A stretch of DNA of 64,000 nucleotides from Bacillaceae bacterium OF18-1A (GTDB taxonomy: Bacteria; Bacillota; Bacilli; Bacillales; Bacillaceae_G), in contig JAQEWB010000004.1 of the NCBI GenBank assembly GCA_027694045.1, positions 248,001 to 312,000 of the forward strand. Direction: 5' to 3'. The position numbers and the translations under genes were made by a program. The notes beneath the pieces are model-generated. The model saw only the letters and a program-made list of their open reading frames with translations. It was not told the origin of the DNA and did no database searches. The stretch's first letter is position 1, and every line of letters begins with the position of its first letter. Shown here one piece after another: positions 8,001 through 18,433 of this stretch.

Positions 8001-9086
8001 ATGACTACATTCGTAACAGAATGGGAAAAACAATTAGAGTTATACCCAGAAGAGTACCGAAAAGCATACCGTCGTGTGAAAAGGGCGAGTGAAATTTTAT
8101 TACGTGAACCAGAACCACAAGTAGGATTAACGCCGAAAGAGGTTATTTGGACGAAGAATAAGACGAAGCTTTATCGCTACATTCCAAAACAAGAAAAAAC
8201 ACAAAGAGTTCCAATTTTATTAATATATGCTCTCATTAATAAGCCATATATTATGGATTTAACTCCAGGAAACAGTTTAGTGGAATATCTAGTGGATCGT
8301 GGTTTTGATGTGTATATGCTTGATTGGGGCACATTTGGTTTAGAAGATAGTCATTTGAAATTTGATGATTTTGTGTTTGATTATATTGCAAAAGCAGTGA
8401 AAAAAGTAATGCGTACTGCAAAATCGGACGAGATCTCTTTACTTGGTTATTGCATGGGTGGAACGCTAACGTCTATTTACGCGGCACTTCATCCACACAT
8501 GCCAATTCGTAACTTAATTTTTATGACAAGTCCTTTTGATTTCTCTGAAACTGGATTGTATGGTCCTTTATTAGATGAGAAGTATTTCAATTTAGATAAA
8601 GCGGTTGATACATTCGGAAATATTCCGCCAGAAATGATTGATTTTGGTAACAAAATGTTAAAACCAATTACAAACTTTGTTGGGCCATATGTCGCTTTAG
8701 TAGATCGTTCAGAGAATGAGCGCTTCGTCGAAAGCTGGAGATTAGTTCAAAAGTGGGTTGGCGATGGTATTCCTTTCCCTGGCGAAGCATATAGACAGTG
8801 GATTCGAGATTTTTATCAAAATAATAAATTGGTGAAAGGTGAGCTCGTTATTCGCGGACAAAAGGTAAACCTTGAAAATATTAAGGCGAATGTCTTAAAT
8901 ATTTCTGCGAAACGTGATCATATTGCTCTGCCATGCCAAGTGGAGGCTTTACTAGATCATATTTCTAGTACAGATAAACAATATGTATGTTTACCAACAG
9001 GACATATGTCGATTGTTTACGGTGGAACAGCTGTAAAACAAACATACCCAACAATTGGAGATTGGCTTGGCGAGCGTTCGAATTAA
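8001..9086 (+). CDS. phaC: Class IV PHA synthase catalytic subunit
   Basis: This 361-residue alpha/beta hydrolase-fold polymerase has the nucleophile Cys151 in the lipase-box-like GYCMGG. The Asp in KRDHIALP and the His in PTGHMSI complete the triad. It polymerises (R)-3-hydroxyacyl-CoA. The start at 8001 is chosen over upstream in-frame codons because AAAAAGGAGATAG precedes it and the product matches Bacillus PhaC (about 361 residues). It requires PhaR, encoded two genes upstream. Confidence 0.96.
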   Translation: MTTFVTEWEKQLELYPEEYRKAYRRVKRASEILLREPEPQVGLTPKEVIWTKNKTKLYRYIPKQEKTQRVPILLIYALINKPYIMDLTPGNSLVEYLVDRGFDVYMLDWGTFGLEDSHLKFDDFVFDYIAKAVKKVMRTAKSDEISLLGYCMGGTLTSIYAALHPHMPIRNLIFMTSPFDFSETGLYGPLLDEKYFNLDKAVDTFGNIPPEMIDFGNKMLKPITNFVGPYVALVDRSENERFVESWRLVQKWVGDGIPFPGEAYRQWIRDFYQNNKLVKGELVIRGQKVNLENIKANVLNISAKRDHIALPCQVEALLDHISSTDKQYVCLPTGHMSIVYGGTAVKQTYPTIGDWLGERSN

Positions 9087-9090
9087 AAAG

Positions 9091-9126
9091 AAAAATCCAA
9101 CTAGCGTTTGTTAGTTGGATTTTTTT
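9091..9126 (+). terminator. Terminator of phaRBC
   Basis: AAAAATCCAACTA and TTAGTTGGATTTTTT form a stem with a 7-base loop and a T run, directly after the phaC stop. Confidence 0.9.
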
Positions 9127-9179
9127 ATGGGAAATAACAAAATATAGAAAGGAGAAATATATATTTTAGGAGTATAATT

Positions 9180-10373
9180 ATGAAACTAATGACTGGTAAG
9201 TTGTTTTGGAATACAGGCGTTTCTGTACCTTGTTATCCACCGTTAGAAAGTGATATGATATGTGATGTGCTCGTAATTGGAAGTGGTGAATCAGGTGCTC
9301 ACATAGCGTATTCGTTAGCGAAAATCGGAATGAGTGTTACGCTTATTGAAAAAAGAGCAATTGCTTGTGGTAGCACAGCTGCCAATACAGGTTTATTACA
9401 ATTTCTTCATGATAAATCGTTAATCTCTCTTATTCATACATTCGGTAAAGAAAAAGGGGTACGAGCATATAGTCTTTGTTATGAAGCTTTAAGAACAATG
9501 GAGAAAGTTGTACCAACTCTCGATATTAACCCCCATTTTATTCCGCGAAATAGTTTATATTATGCAAGTAAAGGTGAGGATGTCTCGTTTTTACAAGAGG
9601 AATATAATACGTTACGTGATTATGGATTTCCAGTTGAATATTTTACAGAATCTGATATTAAGAAACGGTATTCCTTTACAAGACAAGCAGCGTTATATAC
9701 GCATGGGGATGCTGAGGTAAACCCGTATTTATTAGCACATAGTCTTTTGCATAAAGCAAATCAAATGGGTGCTACTATACATGAACATACAGAGGCAATA
9801 CATATAAAAAAACGCCAAAATGATTTAATTTGTTACACGAAAACAGGAAATCAAATCATAGCAAAGAATATTATTATGGCGACAGGTTATGAACTGCTTT
9901 TTGGTAAGAAAGAAAAAAATGCAACGGTAGAAACGTCTTATGCAGTTGTAACAAATAAGATAGATCATTTTGAGGGCTGGCATGAGCGATCATTAATTTG
10001 GGAAACAGCAAGACCGTATTTATATTTGCGGACGTATCAAAATCGTATCGTTGTAGGTGGATTAGATGAAGCGCTGAAAATTCAAAAAATCGGAGATACG
10101 AAATTGTTGCATAAGCGTGATATTCTTATTAACATTGTAAAAGAAATGTTCCCGCAGTATAAAAATGTATATGCAGATTACTATTGGGCAGCAGCATTTG
10201 GTGGTAGTCATGATGGTCTTCCTATTTTAAAAGAAGACAAGAAGATACATAATTTATTTTACGCATTGCCGTATGGAGGAAATGGAACTGTGTACGGAAT
10301 GGTATTTGCCAAATTATTTGAGCAGTTATTTACAAATAAAGAAACTGAAGATTTTTCTTTATTTAATCGATAG
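9180..10373 (+). CDS. FAD-dependent oxidoreductase (DAO/DadA-like)
   Basis: This 397-residue protein has an N-terminal dinucleotide-binding motif VIGSGESGAHIAYSLA. A second FAD-contact region follows (GSTAANTGLLQ), and the C-terminal ALPYGGNGTVYG segment is typical of glycine/D-amino-acid oxidase family flavoproteins. The substrate cannot be inferred. The ATG follows TTAGGAG. It ends 23 bp before a KtrB-like gene with no terminator between them, so the two are probably co-transcribed. Confidence 0.85.
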   Translation: MKLMTGKLFWNTGVSVPCYPPLESDMICDVLVIGSGESGAHIAYSLAKIGMSVTLIEKRAIACGSTAANTGLLQFLHDKSLISLIHTFGKEKGVRAYSLCYEALRTMEKVVPTLDINPHFIPRNSLYYASKGEDVSFLQEEYNTLRDYGFPVEYFTESDIKKRYSFTRQAALYTHGDAEVNPYLLAHSLLHKANQMGATIHEHTEAIHIKKRQNDLICYTKTGNQIIAKNIIMATGYELLFGKKEKNATVETSYAVVTNKIDHFEGWHERSLIWETARPYLYLRTYQNRIVVGGLDEALKIQKIGDTKLLHKRDILINIVKEMFPQYKNVYADYYWAAAFGGSHDGLPILKEDKKIHNLFYALPYGGNGTVYGMVFAKLFEQLFTNKETEDFSLFNR

Positions 10374-10396
10374 AAAAAAGGTAGCGAAGTGATGGA

Positions 10397-11746
10397 ATGA
10401 GAGATATAAAAAAGTTTTTACAAAAATTACGTCCTGTCCAACTTATTGTTTTGTTTTATTTACTAGCAGTAGTTGTATCGGTGATATTACTTAGTTTACC
10501 GTTTGTTACGAAGCCTGGTGTGAAATGGACATTTATAGATGCACTATTTACATCTGTTAGTGCGGTAAGTGTTACAGGACTGTCTGTTGTTACGATTTCA
10601 GATACATTTACTACGTCAGGAATTATTGTTCTAGCTCTAATTTTACAATTAGGCGGCTTAGGAATTATGGCGCTTGGTACATTCGTTTGGATAATAACGG
10701 GGAAAAAGATCGGTTTGCAGAGAAGAAGATTAATTATGGCAGATCATAACCAAGGAAATTTATCAGGCCTTGTAGAGTTGATGCGTTCTATTTTAATTGT
10801 CATTATTTCGATAGAACTTATTGGAGCACTCCTGCTAGGTACAAGATTTCTACTCTATTTTCCGACGTGGCAAGAAGCTTATTTTCACGGTTTTTTTGCG
10901 GCCGTTAGTGCAACAACGAATGGCGGATTTGATTTAACTGGTCAATCGCTGATCCCGTACAAAAAAGATTATATTGTACAAATGATTCATATGCTGCTTA
11001 TTATTTTAGGTGCTATTGGTTTTCCAGTATTAATGGAAGTGAAGCAATTCTTTAGTAAGAAACGACAGCAACTATTTCGTTTTTCATTATTTACAAAATT
11101 GACGACAACAACATTCTTTGCACTCGTTGTTGTTGGAACAATTATGATTTTTTTACTAGAACGAAATCATTTTTTAGTAGGAAAGTCATGGCATGAAACG
11201 ATATTTTATACATTATTCCAATCTGTGACGACACGAAGTGGTGGGCTGGCAACGATGGATATACGTGAATTGTCACAAGCAACACTTTTATTTATGAGTA
11301 TATTAATGTTTATCGGGGCATCCCCAAGTTCGGTTGGGGGCGGAATACGTACAACTACATTTGCTGTTAGTATATTGTCGTTATATACATTTGCAAGGGG
11401 CGGTAGAACAGTACGAGTCTTTAAACGTCAAATACACGAAGAGGATGTATTGAAAGCGTCTGTCGTTATGACGATGGGTATTTTATTATGTGCTACAGCG
11501 TTATTCATTTTATCCATTACAGAGAATGTGCCTCTTATGAGCTTAATTGTTGAAGTTTGTTCTGCTTTTGGAACAACAGGACTATCAACAGGGATTACGC
11601 CAGACTTAACAACTGTTGGAAAACTTGTACTCATTGTACTTATGTTTATCGGACGTGTCGGTATTTTAACATTTATACTGGCTAGTGGTGGAAGAGAACA
11701 GCCACCTCGTTATAAGTATCCGAAAGAGAGAATTATTATTGGATAG
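10397..11746 (+). CDS. Second TrkH/KtrB family potassium uptake channel subunit
   Basis: This 449-residue membrane protein has four channel repeats with filter segments VTGLSVV, TNGGFDLT, RSGGLATM and GTTGLSTG. It is a paralogue of the protein at 3011-4330 but distinct in sequence. No KtrA-like RCK gene is adjacent. The start is preceded by a weak GAAGTGATGG, suggesting translational coupling to the upstream oxidoreductase. Confidence 0.92.
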   Translation: MRDIKKFLQKLRPVQLIVLFYLLAVVVSVILLSLPFVTKPGVKWTFIDALFTSVSAVSVTGLSVVTISDTFTTSGIIVLALILQLGGLGIMALGTFVWIITGKKIGLQRRRLIMADHNQGNLSGLVELMRSILIVIISIELIGALLLGTRFLLYFPTWQEAYFHGFFAAVSATTNGGFDLTGQSLIPYKKDYIVQMIHMLLIILGAIGFPVLMEVKQFFSKKRQQLFRFSLFTKLTTTTFFALVVVGTIMIFLLERNHFLVGKSWHETIFYTLFQSVTTRSGGLATMDIRELSQATLLFMSILMFIGASPSSVGGGIRTTTFAVSILSLYTFARGGRTVRVFKRQIHEEDVLKASVVMTMGILLCATALFILSITENVPLMSLIVEVCSAFGTTGLSTGITPDLTTVGKLVLIVLMFIGRVGILTFILASGGREQPPRYKYPKERIIIG

Positions 11747-11750
11747 TACG

Positions 11751-11786
11751 AAACCATTCTACCTATGTTAGGTAGAATGGTTTTTT
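11751..11786. terminator. Terminator between convergent genes
   Basis: AAACCATTCTACCTA and TAGGTAGAATGGTTTTTT form a long stem. It ends the potassium channel gene and also lies at the 3' end of the convergent small gene. Confidence 0.88.
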
Positions 11787-12120
11787 AGTCGTTAATGCCA
11801 AATTGAGGATGCATAAAAGCGTCCTTTTTATTATCAACTTTCTTTTTTAGCAATTTCTGATTTTCTTCTGAAATCCATCCGATATCATTTGTGGGATGGA
11901 CCCATTCATCTCCAGACATAATGGCAGGATCTACCTCATCACTCCAATTGTTTAACGGGCTGTTCACGGAATCGTATTTGCTGTCCCCAATTATAACATC
12001 ATATTGATTTACAAAAGGTTGTTGCATTTTTTTTCCTGTTCCTTTAAAAGACGGAAAGTTCATTTGATGTGGGAGCGTTTCGCCTAAAATTGGCGATTGG
12101 ATTGATTTTTTCTCTTTCAA
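11785..12120 (-). CDS. DUF3905-like small protein
   Basis: This 111-residue soluble protein contains GETLPHQMNFPSFKGTGKKM, NSPLNNWSDEVDPAIMSGDEW and HPTNDIGW. This Pro/Asp/Trp-rich pattern is seen in Bacillus proteins of the DUF3905 type. The function is unknown. The start is TTG at 12120, preceded by AAAAGGAGCGATTACT. There is no signal peptide or membrane segment. Confidence 0.7.
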   Translation of the reverse strand: MKEKKSIQSPILGETLPHQMNFPSFKGTGKKMQQPFVNQYDVIIGDSKYDSVNSPLNNWSDEVDPAIMSGDEWVHPTNDIGWISEENQKLLKKKVDNKKDAFMHPQFGIND

Positions 12121-12267
12121 AGTAATCGCTCCTTTTGTAATGGTATGTTCATATGTAGTATTTCCATTAATAAGCTCTTATGTACTTGTTAACACTTGCC
12201 AGTCATAATTATGAAAGATTGATTTAAACTAGCATAGAAAGTGAATTTTTGAGAGCAGGTGAATGTA

Positions 12268-12420
12268 TTGGTGAAAAGAAAAGTGAAACAAAATGCGGCA
12301 ATCAATAATAATAAAACTCCGAAAGAAAGCTTACCAGATGCAGAATTTGCATTAGAGTATGAGGGAGAAAATAGCGCGAAGTATGCAAATCGTAATTCTA
12401 AAAAAGGTAAACAAAAATGA
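12268..12420 (+). CDS. Small basic hypothetical protein
   Basis: This 50-residue ORF from TTG (or GTG at 12271) is preceded by GAGCAGGTGAATGTA. It begins MVKRKVKQNAAINNNK and ends NRNSKKGKQK, with an acidic centre (DAEFALEYEGEN). The TGA stop lies at the base of a strong terminator, which supports a real gene. Size and composition resemble minor spore proteins of Bacillus, but it was not recognised as a named family. Confidence 0.6.
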   Translation: MVKRKVKQNAAINNNKTPKESLPDAEFALEYEGENSAKYANRNSKKGKQK

Positions 12421-12449
12421 GGCGTTTTTTACAAACGCCTCATTTTTTT
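12413..12449 (+). terminator. Terminator after the small basic gene
   Basis: AAAAATGAGGCGTTT and AAACGCCTCATTTTTTT form a strong stem-loop. The stop codon is inside the stem. Confidence 0.9.
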
Positions 12450-12648
12450 GTGGGATTATAAAGGTTTTTTTAATTATTTGTAAATTTAGTACTTATTATT
12501 AGCAGAAAAATGCGAAAAAACATAGAAGTAGCAACGTATTACACAAAAACAAACAACAAACAAAAGATTAATGTTGGTTTAATACTGCTTTTACACTTAT
12601 TGGTTATATTTGAGTTGTACATAAGATTTGTAAAAGGAGAGAAAAACA

Positions 12649-13725
12649 GTGAAAAAAACAATCTTTAAAGCTGTAGCAACTGGAATGGTATTTTCGTTAT
12701 TAATGGGGTGTGGTGCAAAGAAAGAAGAAAGTGCTGGAGCAAAAGTGAAAGATGATAAATTATCTGGATCATTAACTGTTTACACGGCTATTGAAGAAGA
12801 GCTTGTACCAATTTATCTTGAGTCTTTTAAAAAGAAATACCCAGATGTGAAGTTGAACATTGTACGTGATTCAACAGGGGTTATTACAGCGAAATTGCTA
12901 GCTGAAGGAAAAAATACACAAGCAGATGTTGTATGGGGAACTGCCGCATCAAGTCTATTAGCTTTAGAGAAAAAAGATATGTTAAAAGAATACTCTCCAA
13001 AAGGAGCGGATCGTGTTCTTCCGCAATTCAAAGATGATAAGCAACCTGAAAAATGGGTAGGTAATACGGCATTTATGACGGGGATTGCTGTAAATAAAGA
13101 AGAACTAAAGAAGAAAAATTTACCGATGCCAGAATCATACGAAGATTTAACGAAACCAGAGTATAAAGGAACGCTTGTTATGCCACATCCGGCTTCTTCT
13201 GGGACAGGGTTTTTAACAGTTTCTGCATGGTTACAAATTATGGGGGAAGATAAGGGCTGGGATTACATGAAAAAACTTCATGATAATATGGCAACTTATA
13301 CACATTCAGGTTCAAAACCAGCAAAATTAGCAGGTGCAGGTGAATATCCAGTAGGCGTGTCAATGGTTTATAGTGCTTTAAAAGAAAAGCAAAAAGGTGC
13401 ACCGGTTGAAGTTGTATTACCGAAAGAAGGATTAGGTTGGGAAGTAGAAGCGAACGCACTTATTAAGAAAGATAATGCAAAAAATGATAAATTAGCACAA
13501 GCATTTTTAGATTGGGCAATTACAGATGATGTAATGAAGTTGTACTTTGAGAAAAATGGATTTGCGACAATTAAAAATGATTATAAACTTCCAGAAGGGT
13601 TCCCGAAAGATATAACAGAAAAGTTATACAAAAAGAATGATTTCAAATGGGCAGCAGAGAATCGTGACAAAATTTTAGAGCGTTGGGAAAAAGAATTCGG
13701 TCAAAAAGCAGAAGCGAAAAAGTAA
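12649..13725 (+). CDS. phnS: 2-aminoethylphosphonate ABC transporter, substrate-binding lipoprotein
   Basis: This 358-residue extracellular solute-binding protein has a lipoprotein signal ending in LLMGC (Cys21). It then follows the iron/phosphonate-type periplasmic fold (SLTVYTAIEEELVPIYLE, DVVWGTAASSLLAL). It starts the operon with phnT, the fused permease, phnX and phnW, which defines the substrate as 2-aminoethylphosphonate. The start is GTG, preceded by AAAGGAGAG. The upstream intergenic region probably carries the operon promoter. Confidence 0.9.
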   Translation: MKKTIFKAVATGMVFSLLMGCGAKKEESAGAKVKDDKLSGSLTVYTAIEEELVPIYLESFKKKYPDVKLNIVRDSTGVITAKLLAEGKNTQADVVWGTAASSLLALEKKDMLKEYSPKGADRVLPQFKDDKQPEKWVGNTAFMTGIAVNKEELKKKNLPMPESYEDLTKPEYKGTLVMPHPASSGTGFLTVSAWLQIMGEDKGWDYMKKLHDNMATYTHSGSKPAKLAGAGEYPVGVSMVYSALKEKQKGAPVEVVLPKEGLGWEVEANALIKKDNAKNDKLAQAFLDWAITDDVMKLYFEKNGFATIKNDYKLPEGFPKDITEKLYKKNDFKWAAENRDKILERWEKEFGQKAEAKK

Positions 13726-13744
13726 GTAAGTGGGAGAGAGAAAA

Positions 13745-14746
13745 ATGAGCGAATATTTATCAATTCAACACATTCAAAAGCAGTTTGATGCATTTACAGC
13801 GTTAAAAGATGTATCTTTTACAGTGAAAAAAAATGAGTTTGTTTGTTTATTAGGCCCGAGTGGTTGTGGGAAAACGACGTTGCTTCGCATTTTAGCAGGG
13901 TTAGAAGAGGCAACAACAGGTAGTATTGCTGTGAATGGAAAAGATATTACAGCATTGCCACCTGGTAAGAGAAACTTCGGAATGGTTTTTCAATCGTATG
14001 CATTATTTCCTAATTTAACAGCACTTGAAAATATTGAATATGGCTTAAAGACAAAAAAATATGGGAAAGCAGAAGTAAAAGAGAAGGCGCTATCGGCGTT
14101 AGAACTTGTCGACTTACTGAATGTAAAAGATAAATATCCTGCTCAAATGTCTGGTGGACAACAGCAGCGAGTAGCACTTGCACGTGCACTCGCTCTGTCT
14201 CCAGATATTTTGCTACTAGATGAGCCGTTATCTGCTTTAGATGCAAAAGTACGTGAAAAGTTGCGTAGAGAAATGCGTGATTTACAAGAAAAAGTAGGAG
14301 TCACAACGATTATGGTAACGCATGACCAAGAAGAGGCATTAACGATGGCTGATAAAATTGTTGTAATGAATCATGCGGAAATTATGCAGATTGGAACACC
14401 AGAGGAGATTTATCAAAGGCCAGCCAATCCGTTTGTGGCAGATTTTATTGGTTCTATTAATTTCTTTTCGAAAAATAATGAAGAACATGCAATTCGTCCT
14501 GAACATGTAACAGTTGTACAAAAGGATGGTATGAAAACAGTTGTGGAAAGTATGGAGTTTCGTGGATCTGTATATCGGACGGAAGTGCGGGTTATAGAAG
14601 AGAATACGCATTTTTATAATGAAAAAATTGTAGTGGATATATTGGCATCGGAAGTAGAGAAAACTGCTATTAGAAAAGGAAAGCCAATTCAAATCTCTTT
14701 CTCAGAAAATCATATGTTGTCATATGGAAAGAAGGTCACTGTATAG
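13745..14746 (+). CDS. phnT: 2-aminoethylphosphonate ABC transporter, ATPase
   Basis: This 333-residue ABC ATPase has Walker [11 protein letters not shown]-loop FQSYALFP, signature [14 protein letters not shown] and Walker [15 protein letters not shown]-terminal TOBE-like domain follows, as in the PotA/AfuC group. The ATG at 13745 follows GGGAGAGAG. It lies 19 bp after phnS and abuts the permease gene. Confidence 0.92.
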   Translation: MSEYLSIQHIQKQFDAFTALKDVSFTVKKNEFVCLLGPSGCGKTTLLRILAGLEEATTGSIAVNGKDITALPPGKRNFGMVFQSYALFPNLTALENIEYGLKTKKYGKAEVKEKALSALELVDLLNVKDKYPAQMSGGQQQRVALARALALSPDILLLDEPLSALDAKVREKLRREMRDLQEKVGVTTIMVTHDQEEALTMADKIVVMNHAEIMQIGTPEEIYQRPANPFVADFIGSINFFSKNNEEHAIRPEHVTVVQKDGMKTVVESMEFRGSVYRTEVRVIEENTHFYNEKIVVDILASEVEKTAIRKGKPIQISFSENHMLSYGKKVTV

Positions 14747-16504
14747 ATGGAGATGTTAGAAAACTATAAAGTAGAAAGTACGAAAAAAAAGATTAAGAGA
14801 CAGATCGGTAAAGAAGAGTGGATACAAAGGCTATTAATTATTGGTATGCTTCTTGCTTTTCTTATCATGCTCGTCTTGCCTTTATTACAATTATTTACAC
14901 AAGCTTTTTATGATAAAGACGGGGCTTTCGTTGGTGTTGCGAATTTCAGTAAATATTTCACAACACCAACTTTAGTTCAATCCTTGCAAAATACGATATG
15001 GGTTTCAGGAATAACAACTATCATTTCAGTCTCTTTAGCGTTTGCTTATGCTTATGCAATCGCTCGTACAAATGTTTTTGGGAAGCGTGTATTTCAATAT
15101 GTAGCATTATTACCATTATTCGCACCTACGATGATGCACGGTATTGCGCTTACTTATTTATTTGGTAATCAAGGGTTAGTAACGAAAGGGATGTTTGGTT
15201 TATTTGAAGGAATACAAATACCGTTATATGGACCAGTAGGAATTGTAATGGCTGAAGTGATGTATACATTTCCACAAGCATTTCTTATTTTATTAATCGC
15301 TTTCCAAGGTTCTGATTATCGTTTATATGAAGCTTCTAATATGTTAGGTGCAAGTAAAACGAAACAGTTTCTTACAGTTACATTACCTAGTGTGAAATAT
15401 GGGCTAATTAGTGCGATGTTTGTTGTCTTTACACTGAGTTTCACTGATTTTGGTGCGCCGAAAATTGTTGGAGGCCAATATAATGTGCTTGCTACGGACG
15501 TATATAAGCAAGTTATTGGACAACAAAATATGCCGATGGGTGCAACTGTAGGAATGATTTTATTAATCCCAGCAATTTTTGCGTTTGCAGTTGATCGTTT
15601 TACACAAAGAAAACAAGCGAATCTTTTATCTTCGAAAGCAGTACCGTATAGAATAATAAATAATAAGAAAAGGGACGTTATTTCGTTTGTATATTGTAGT
15701 GTTGTAACACTTATGATCATTCTTTTATTTGTTGCAGTTGGTATTGCTGCAAGTGTGAAAGTATGGCCGTATAATATGAGTTTTACGCTTGAGCATTTTA
15801 ATTTTTCAAGTTTGACAGGAGACGGAATTGAAGCATTTAAAAATAGTGTAATTGTCTCAGCTATTACGGCAGTTATTGGAGCGATTTTAACATTTATGTT
15901 CGCTTATGCGATTGAAAAAATAGAGCAGCTTCAGTTTTTTAGAAAAGTAGGTAATTTTTTCTCTATTGTACCGTTAGCGATTCCAGGACTAGTACTTGGA
16001 TTAGGATATGTCTTTTTCTTTAGTCAACCAACGATTCAAATTTTAGGGCTCTCAGTAACGAATCCGTTTCACTCCTTATACGGAACCATAGCTGTGTTAG
16101 TACTAGTAAATATCATTCATTTTTACTCTGTAACATTTGTTACGGCAACGACTGCTCTAAAGAAACTAGATCGTGAATTTGAGCTTGTTTCGCAGTCAAT
16201 GGGTATTCCGTTTTATAAAACATTCTTTCGAGTAACCGTACCAATGTGCTTGCCGGCAATTTTGGAAATGGTTATGTACTATTTTGTGAATTCCATGGTA
16301 ACTGTCTCAGCAGTTGTATTCTTATATGCAGCCGATTTTAAACTAGCTGCCGTATCAATCGTAAATATGGATGATGCAGGAAATGTGGCACCAGCAGCTG
16401 CAATGAGTGTACTTATTGTTGCTACTAATATTGTAGTAAGGGTTTTATATGAATGGGGAACGAAAGCACTTCGTAACCGAACGTCACAATGGCAAAAAAG
16501 ATAA
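14747..16504 (+). CDS. 2-aminoethylphosphonate ABC transporter, fused two-domain permease
   Basis: This 585-residue membrane protein carries two binding-protein-dependent permease domains in one chain, equivalent to separate PhnU and PhnV. EAA-type loops are visible as ASNMLGASKTKQFLTVTLPS in the first half and SQSMGIPFYKTFFRVTVPM in the second. It has about 12 membrane segments. The ATG immediately follows the phnT stop, implying translational coupling; a second ATG two codons later is possible. Confidence 0.92.
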   Translation: MEMLENYKVESTKKKIKRQIGKEEWIQRLLIIGMLLAFLIMLVLPLLQLFTQAFYDKDGAFVGVANFSKYFTTPTLVQSLQNTIWVSGITTIISVSLAFAYAYAIARTNVFGKRVFQYVALLPLFAPTMMHGIALTYLFGNQGLVTKGMFGLFEGIQIPLYGPVGIVMAEVMYTFPQAFLILLIAFQGSDYRLYEASNMLGASKTKQFLTVTLPSVKYGLISAMFVVFTLSFTDFGAPKIVGGQYNVLATDVYKQVIGQQNMPMGATVGMILLIPAIFAFAVDRFTQRKQANLLSSKAVPYRIINNKKRDVISFVYCSVVTLMIILLFVAVGIAASVKVWPYNMSFTLEHFNFSSLTGDGIEAFKNSVIVSAITAVIGAILTFMFAYAIEKIEQLQFFRKVGNFFSIVPLAIPGLVLGLGYVFFFSQPTIQILGLSVTNPFHSLYGTIAVLVLVNIIHFYSVTFVTATTALKKLDREFELVSQSMGIPFYKTFFRVTVPMCLPAILEMVMYYFVNSMVTVSAVVFLYAADFKLAAVSIVNMDDAGNVAPAAAMSVLIVATNIVVRVLYEWGTKALRNRTSQWQKR

Positions 16505-16525
16505 ATAAGAAGGGTGATAGATAGA

Positions 16526-17320
16526 ATGAAAATTGAAGCAGTTATTTTTGATTGGGCAGGTACGACAGTTGATTATGGATGTTTTGCGCCACTGGAAGTA
16601 TTCATGAAGATTTTTCATAAACGCGGTGTCGTAATTACAGCTGAAGAAGCTCGCAAACCGATGGGATTATTAAAAATAGATCATGTAAGAGCACTTACAG
16701 AGATGCCTCGCATTGCGAATGAATGGAATCGTGTCTTCGGACAATTACCAACAGAAGCAAATATTCATGAAATGTACGAAGAATTTGAAGAAATTCTCTT
16801 TGCTATTTTGCCGAACTATGCCACGCCAATTGATGGGGTAAAAGAAGTGGCTGCTTCATTACGTGAAAGAGGTATTAAAATTGGGTCAACAACTGGTTAT
16901 ACGAGAGAAATGATGGACATCGTTGCAACAGAGGCAGAAATACAAGGATATAAACCTGATTTTCTTGTTACGCCAGATGATGTTCCAGCAGGTCGTCCGT
17001 ACCCATGGATGTGTTATAAAAATGCGATGGAACTTAGTGTATATCCAATGAACCATATGATAAAAGTGGGAGATACAGTCTCAGATATGAAAGAGGGAAG
17101 AAATGCTGGAATGTGGACTATCGGTGTGATTCTTGGCAGTAGTGAGCTTGGCTTAACGGAATTGGAAGTTGAAAATATGGATCCGTTAGAGCTTCGTGAA
17201 AAGGTGGAAATCGTCCGTAATCGTTTTATTGAAAATGGAGCTCATTTTACGATTGAAACGATGCAAGAACTCGAAAACGTAATTGAACATATCGAAAAAC
17301 AAGAACTTATTATTTCGTAA
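16526..17320 (+). CDS. phnX: Phosphonoacetaldehyde hydrolase (phosphonatase)
   Basis: This HAD-family enzyme cleaves the C-P bond of phosphonoacetaldehyde to acetaldehyde and phosphate. The nucleophile Asp is in VIFDWAGTTVDYG. The Schiff-base Lys is in RKPMGLLKIDH, and the HAD motifs GSTTGYTR and KVGDTVSDMKEG are present. It closely matches the structurally studied B. cereus enzyme. The ATG at 16526 (264 residues) follows AAGGGTGATAG; an in-frame GTG four codons upstream may be the start used in the literature numbering. Confidence 0.96.
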   Translation: MKIEAVIFDWAGTTVDYGCFAPLEVFMKIFHKRGVVITAEEARKPMGLLKIDHVRALTEMPRIANEWNRVFGQLPTEANIHEMYEEFEEILFAILPNYATPIDGVKEVAASLRERGIKIGSTTGYTREMMDIVATEAEIQGYKPDFLVTPDDVPAGRPYPWMCYKNAMELSVYPMNHMIKVGDTVSDMKEGRNAGMWTIGVILGSSELGLTELEVENMDPLELREKVEIVRNRFIENGAHFTIETMQELENVIEHIEKQELIIS

Positions 17321-17335
17321 AAGGGGAATAGGATC

Positions 17336-18433
17336 ATGACTGAAAACCACTACTTATTATTGACGCCAGGACCATTAACGACAACAAAAACAGTAAAAGA
17401 AGTTATGTTATATGATTGGTGTACGTGGGATGTTGAATATAACACAATGGTGCAAGATGTGAGAGCTAAACTTGTATCGTTAGCAACGAAGGAAGAAGAG
17501 AAATATACAACAGTATTAATGCAAGGAAGCGGTACGTTTTCAGTGGAAGCAGTGATAGGTTCTGTCATTCCTAAGAATGGAAAGCTTCTCGTTTGCACAA
17601 ATGGTGCATATGGCAAGCGAATTGTGCAAATGGCAGAGATGTTACATATAGATGTGGTGGTCAGTCAAACAGAAGAGTGGGAACCTACTAATATTGTAGA
17701 AGTAGAAAAGTTATTACAAGAAGATAAGGAAATTACTCATATTGCCGTTGTTCATTGTGAAACAACGACAGGAATTATTAATCCAATTGTGGATGTATGT
17801 AAATTAGGGAAGCAGTATGGAAAAGTTACCATTGTTGATGCAATGAGTAGTTTTGGTGGTATTGAAATGGATATTGCCGAGTTACAGATTGATTTTCTGA
17901 TTAGTAGTGCAAATAAGTGTATTCAAGGTGTTCCTGGATTTGGTTTTGTCATCGCAAAGCGTGATGAATTACTGAAGTGTAAAGGGCAAGCTCGCTCTTT
18001 ATCTCTTGATTTATATGATCAGTGGGAAACGATGGAGGAGCAAAATGGGAAATGGCGTTTTACTTCCCCTACACATGTTGTACATGCTTTTTATCAAGCA
18101 TTGCTTGAACTAGAAAAAGAGGGCGGAGTAAGAGAACGGTATAATCGATATTATAACAATCAAAAACTATTAGTGAGTAGAATGGGAGAAATCGGATTTA
18201 AACCGTTAGTAGATGAAAAGTATCAATCTCCTATTATTACATCTTTTATTTATCCAAAAGAGAACTTTGAGTTTCAACAGTTATATAACGAGTTAAAGCG
18301 TTATGGATTTGTTATTTACCCTGGGAAAATTTCGAAAGTAGACACGTTCCGCATTGGAAATATTGGTGATGTACATGAAGAAGATATGAATCGCTTAGTT
18401 GATAGTATTGCCAAAGGAGTTGTTATAGGGTGA
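17336..18433 (+). CDS. phnW: 2-aminoethylphosphonate-pyruvate transaminase
   Basis: This 365-residue PLP class V aminotransferase converts 2-aminoethylphosphonate and pyruvate to phosphonoacetaldehyde and alanine, supplying PhnX. The PLP lysine is in [15 protein letters not shown] and the Asp of the cofactor pocket in [10 protein letters not shown]. It lies 15 bp after phnX, with AAAGGGGAATAGG before the ATG. Its end overlaps the next gene by 4 bp. Confidence 0.96.
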   Translation: MTENHYLLLTPGPLTTTKTVKEVMLYDWCTWDVEYNTMVQDVRAKLVSLATKEEEKYTTVLMQGSGTFSVEAVIGSVIPKNGKLLVCTNGAYGKRIVQMAEMLHIDVVVSQTEEWEPTNIVEVEKLLQEDKEITHIAVVHCETTTGIINPIVDVCKLGKQYGKVTIVDAMSSFGGIEMDIAELQIDFLISSANKCIQGVPGFGFVIAKRDELLKCKGQARSLSLDLYDQWETMEEQNGKWRFTSPTHVVHAFYQALLELEKEGGVRERYNRYYNNQKLLVSRMGEIGFKPLVDEKYQSPIITSFIYPKENFEFQQLYNELKRYGFVIYPGKISKVDTFRIGNIGDVHEEDMNRLVDSIAKGVVIG

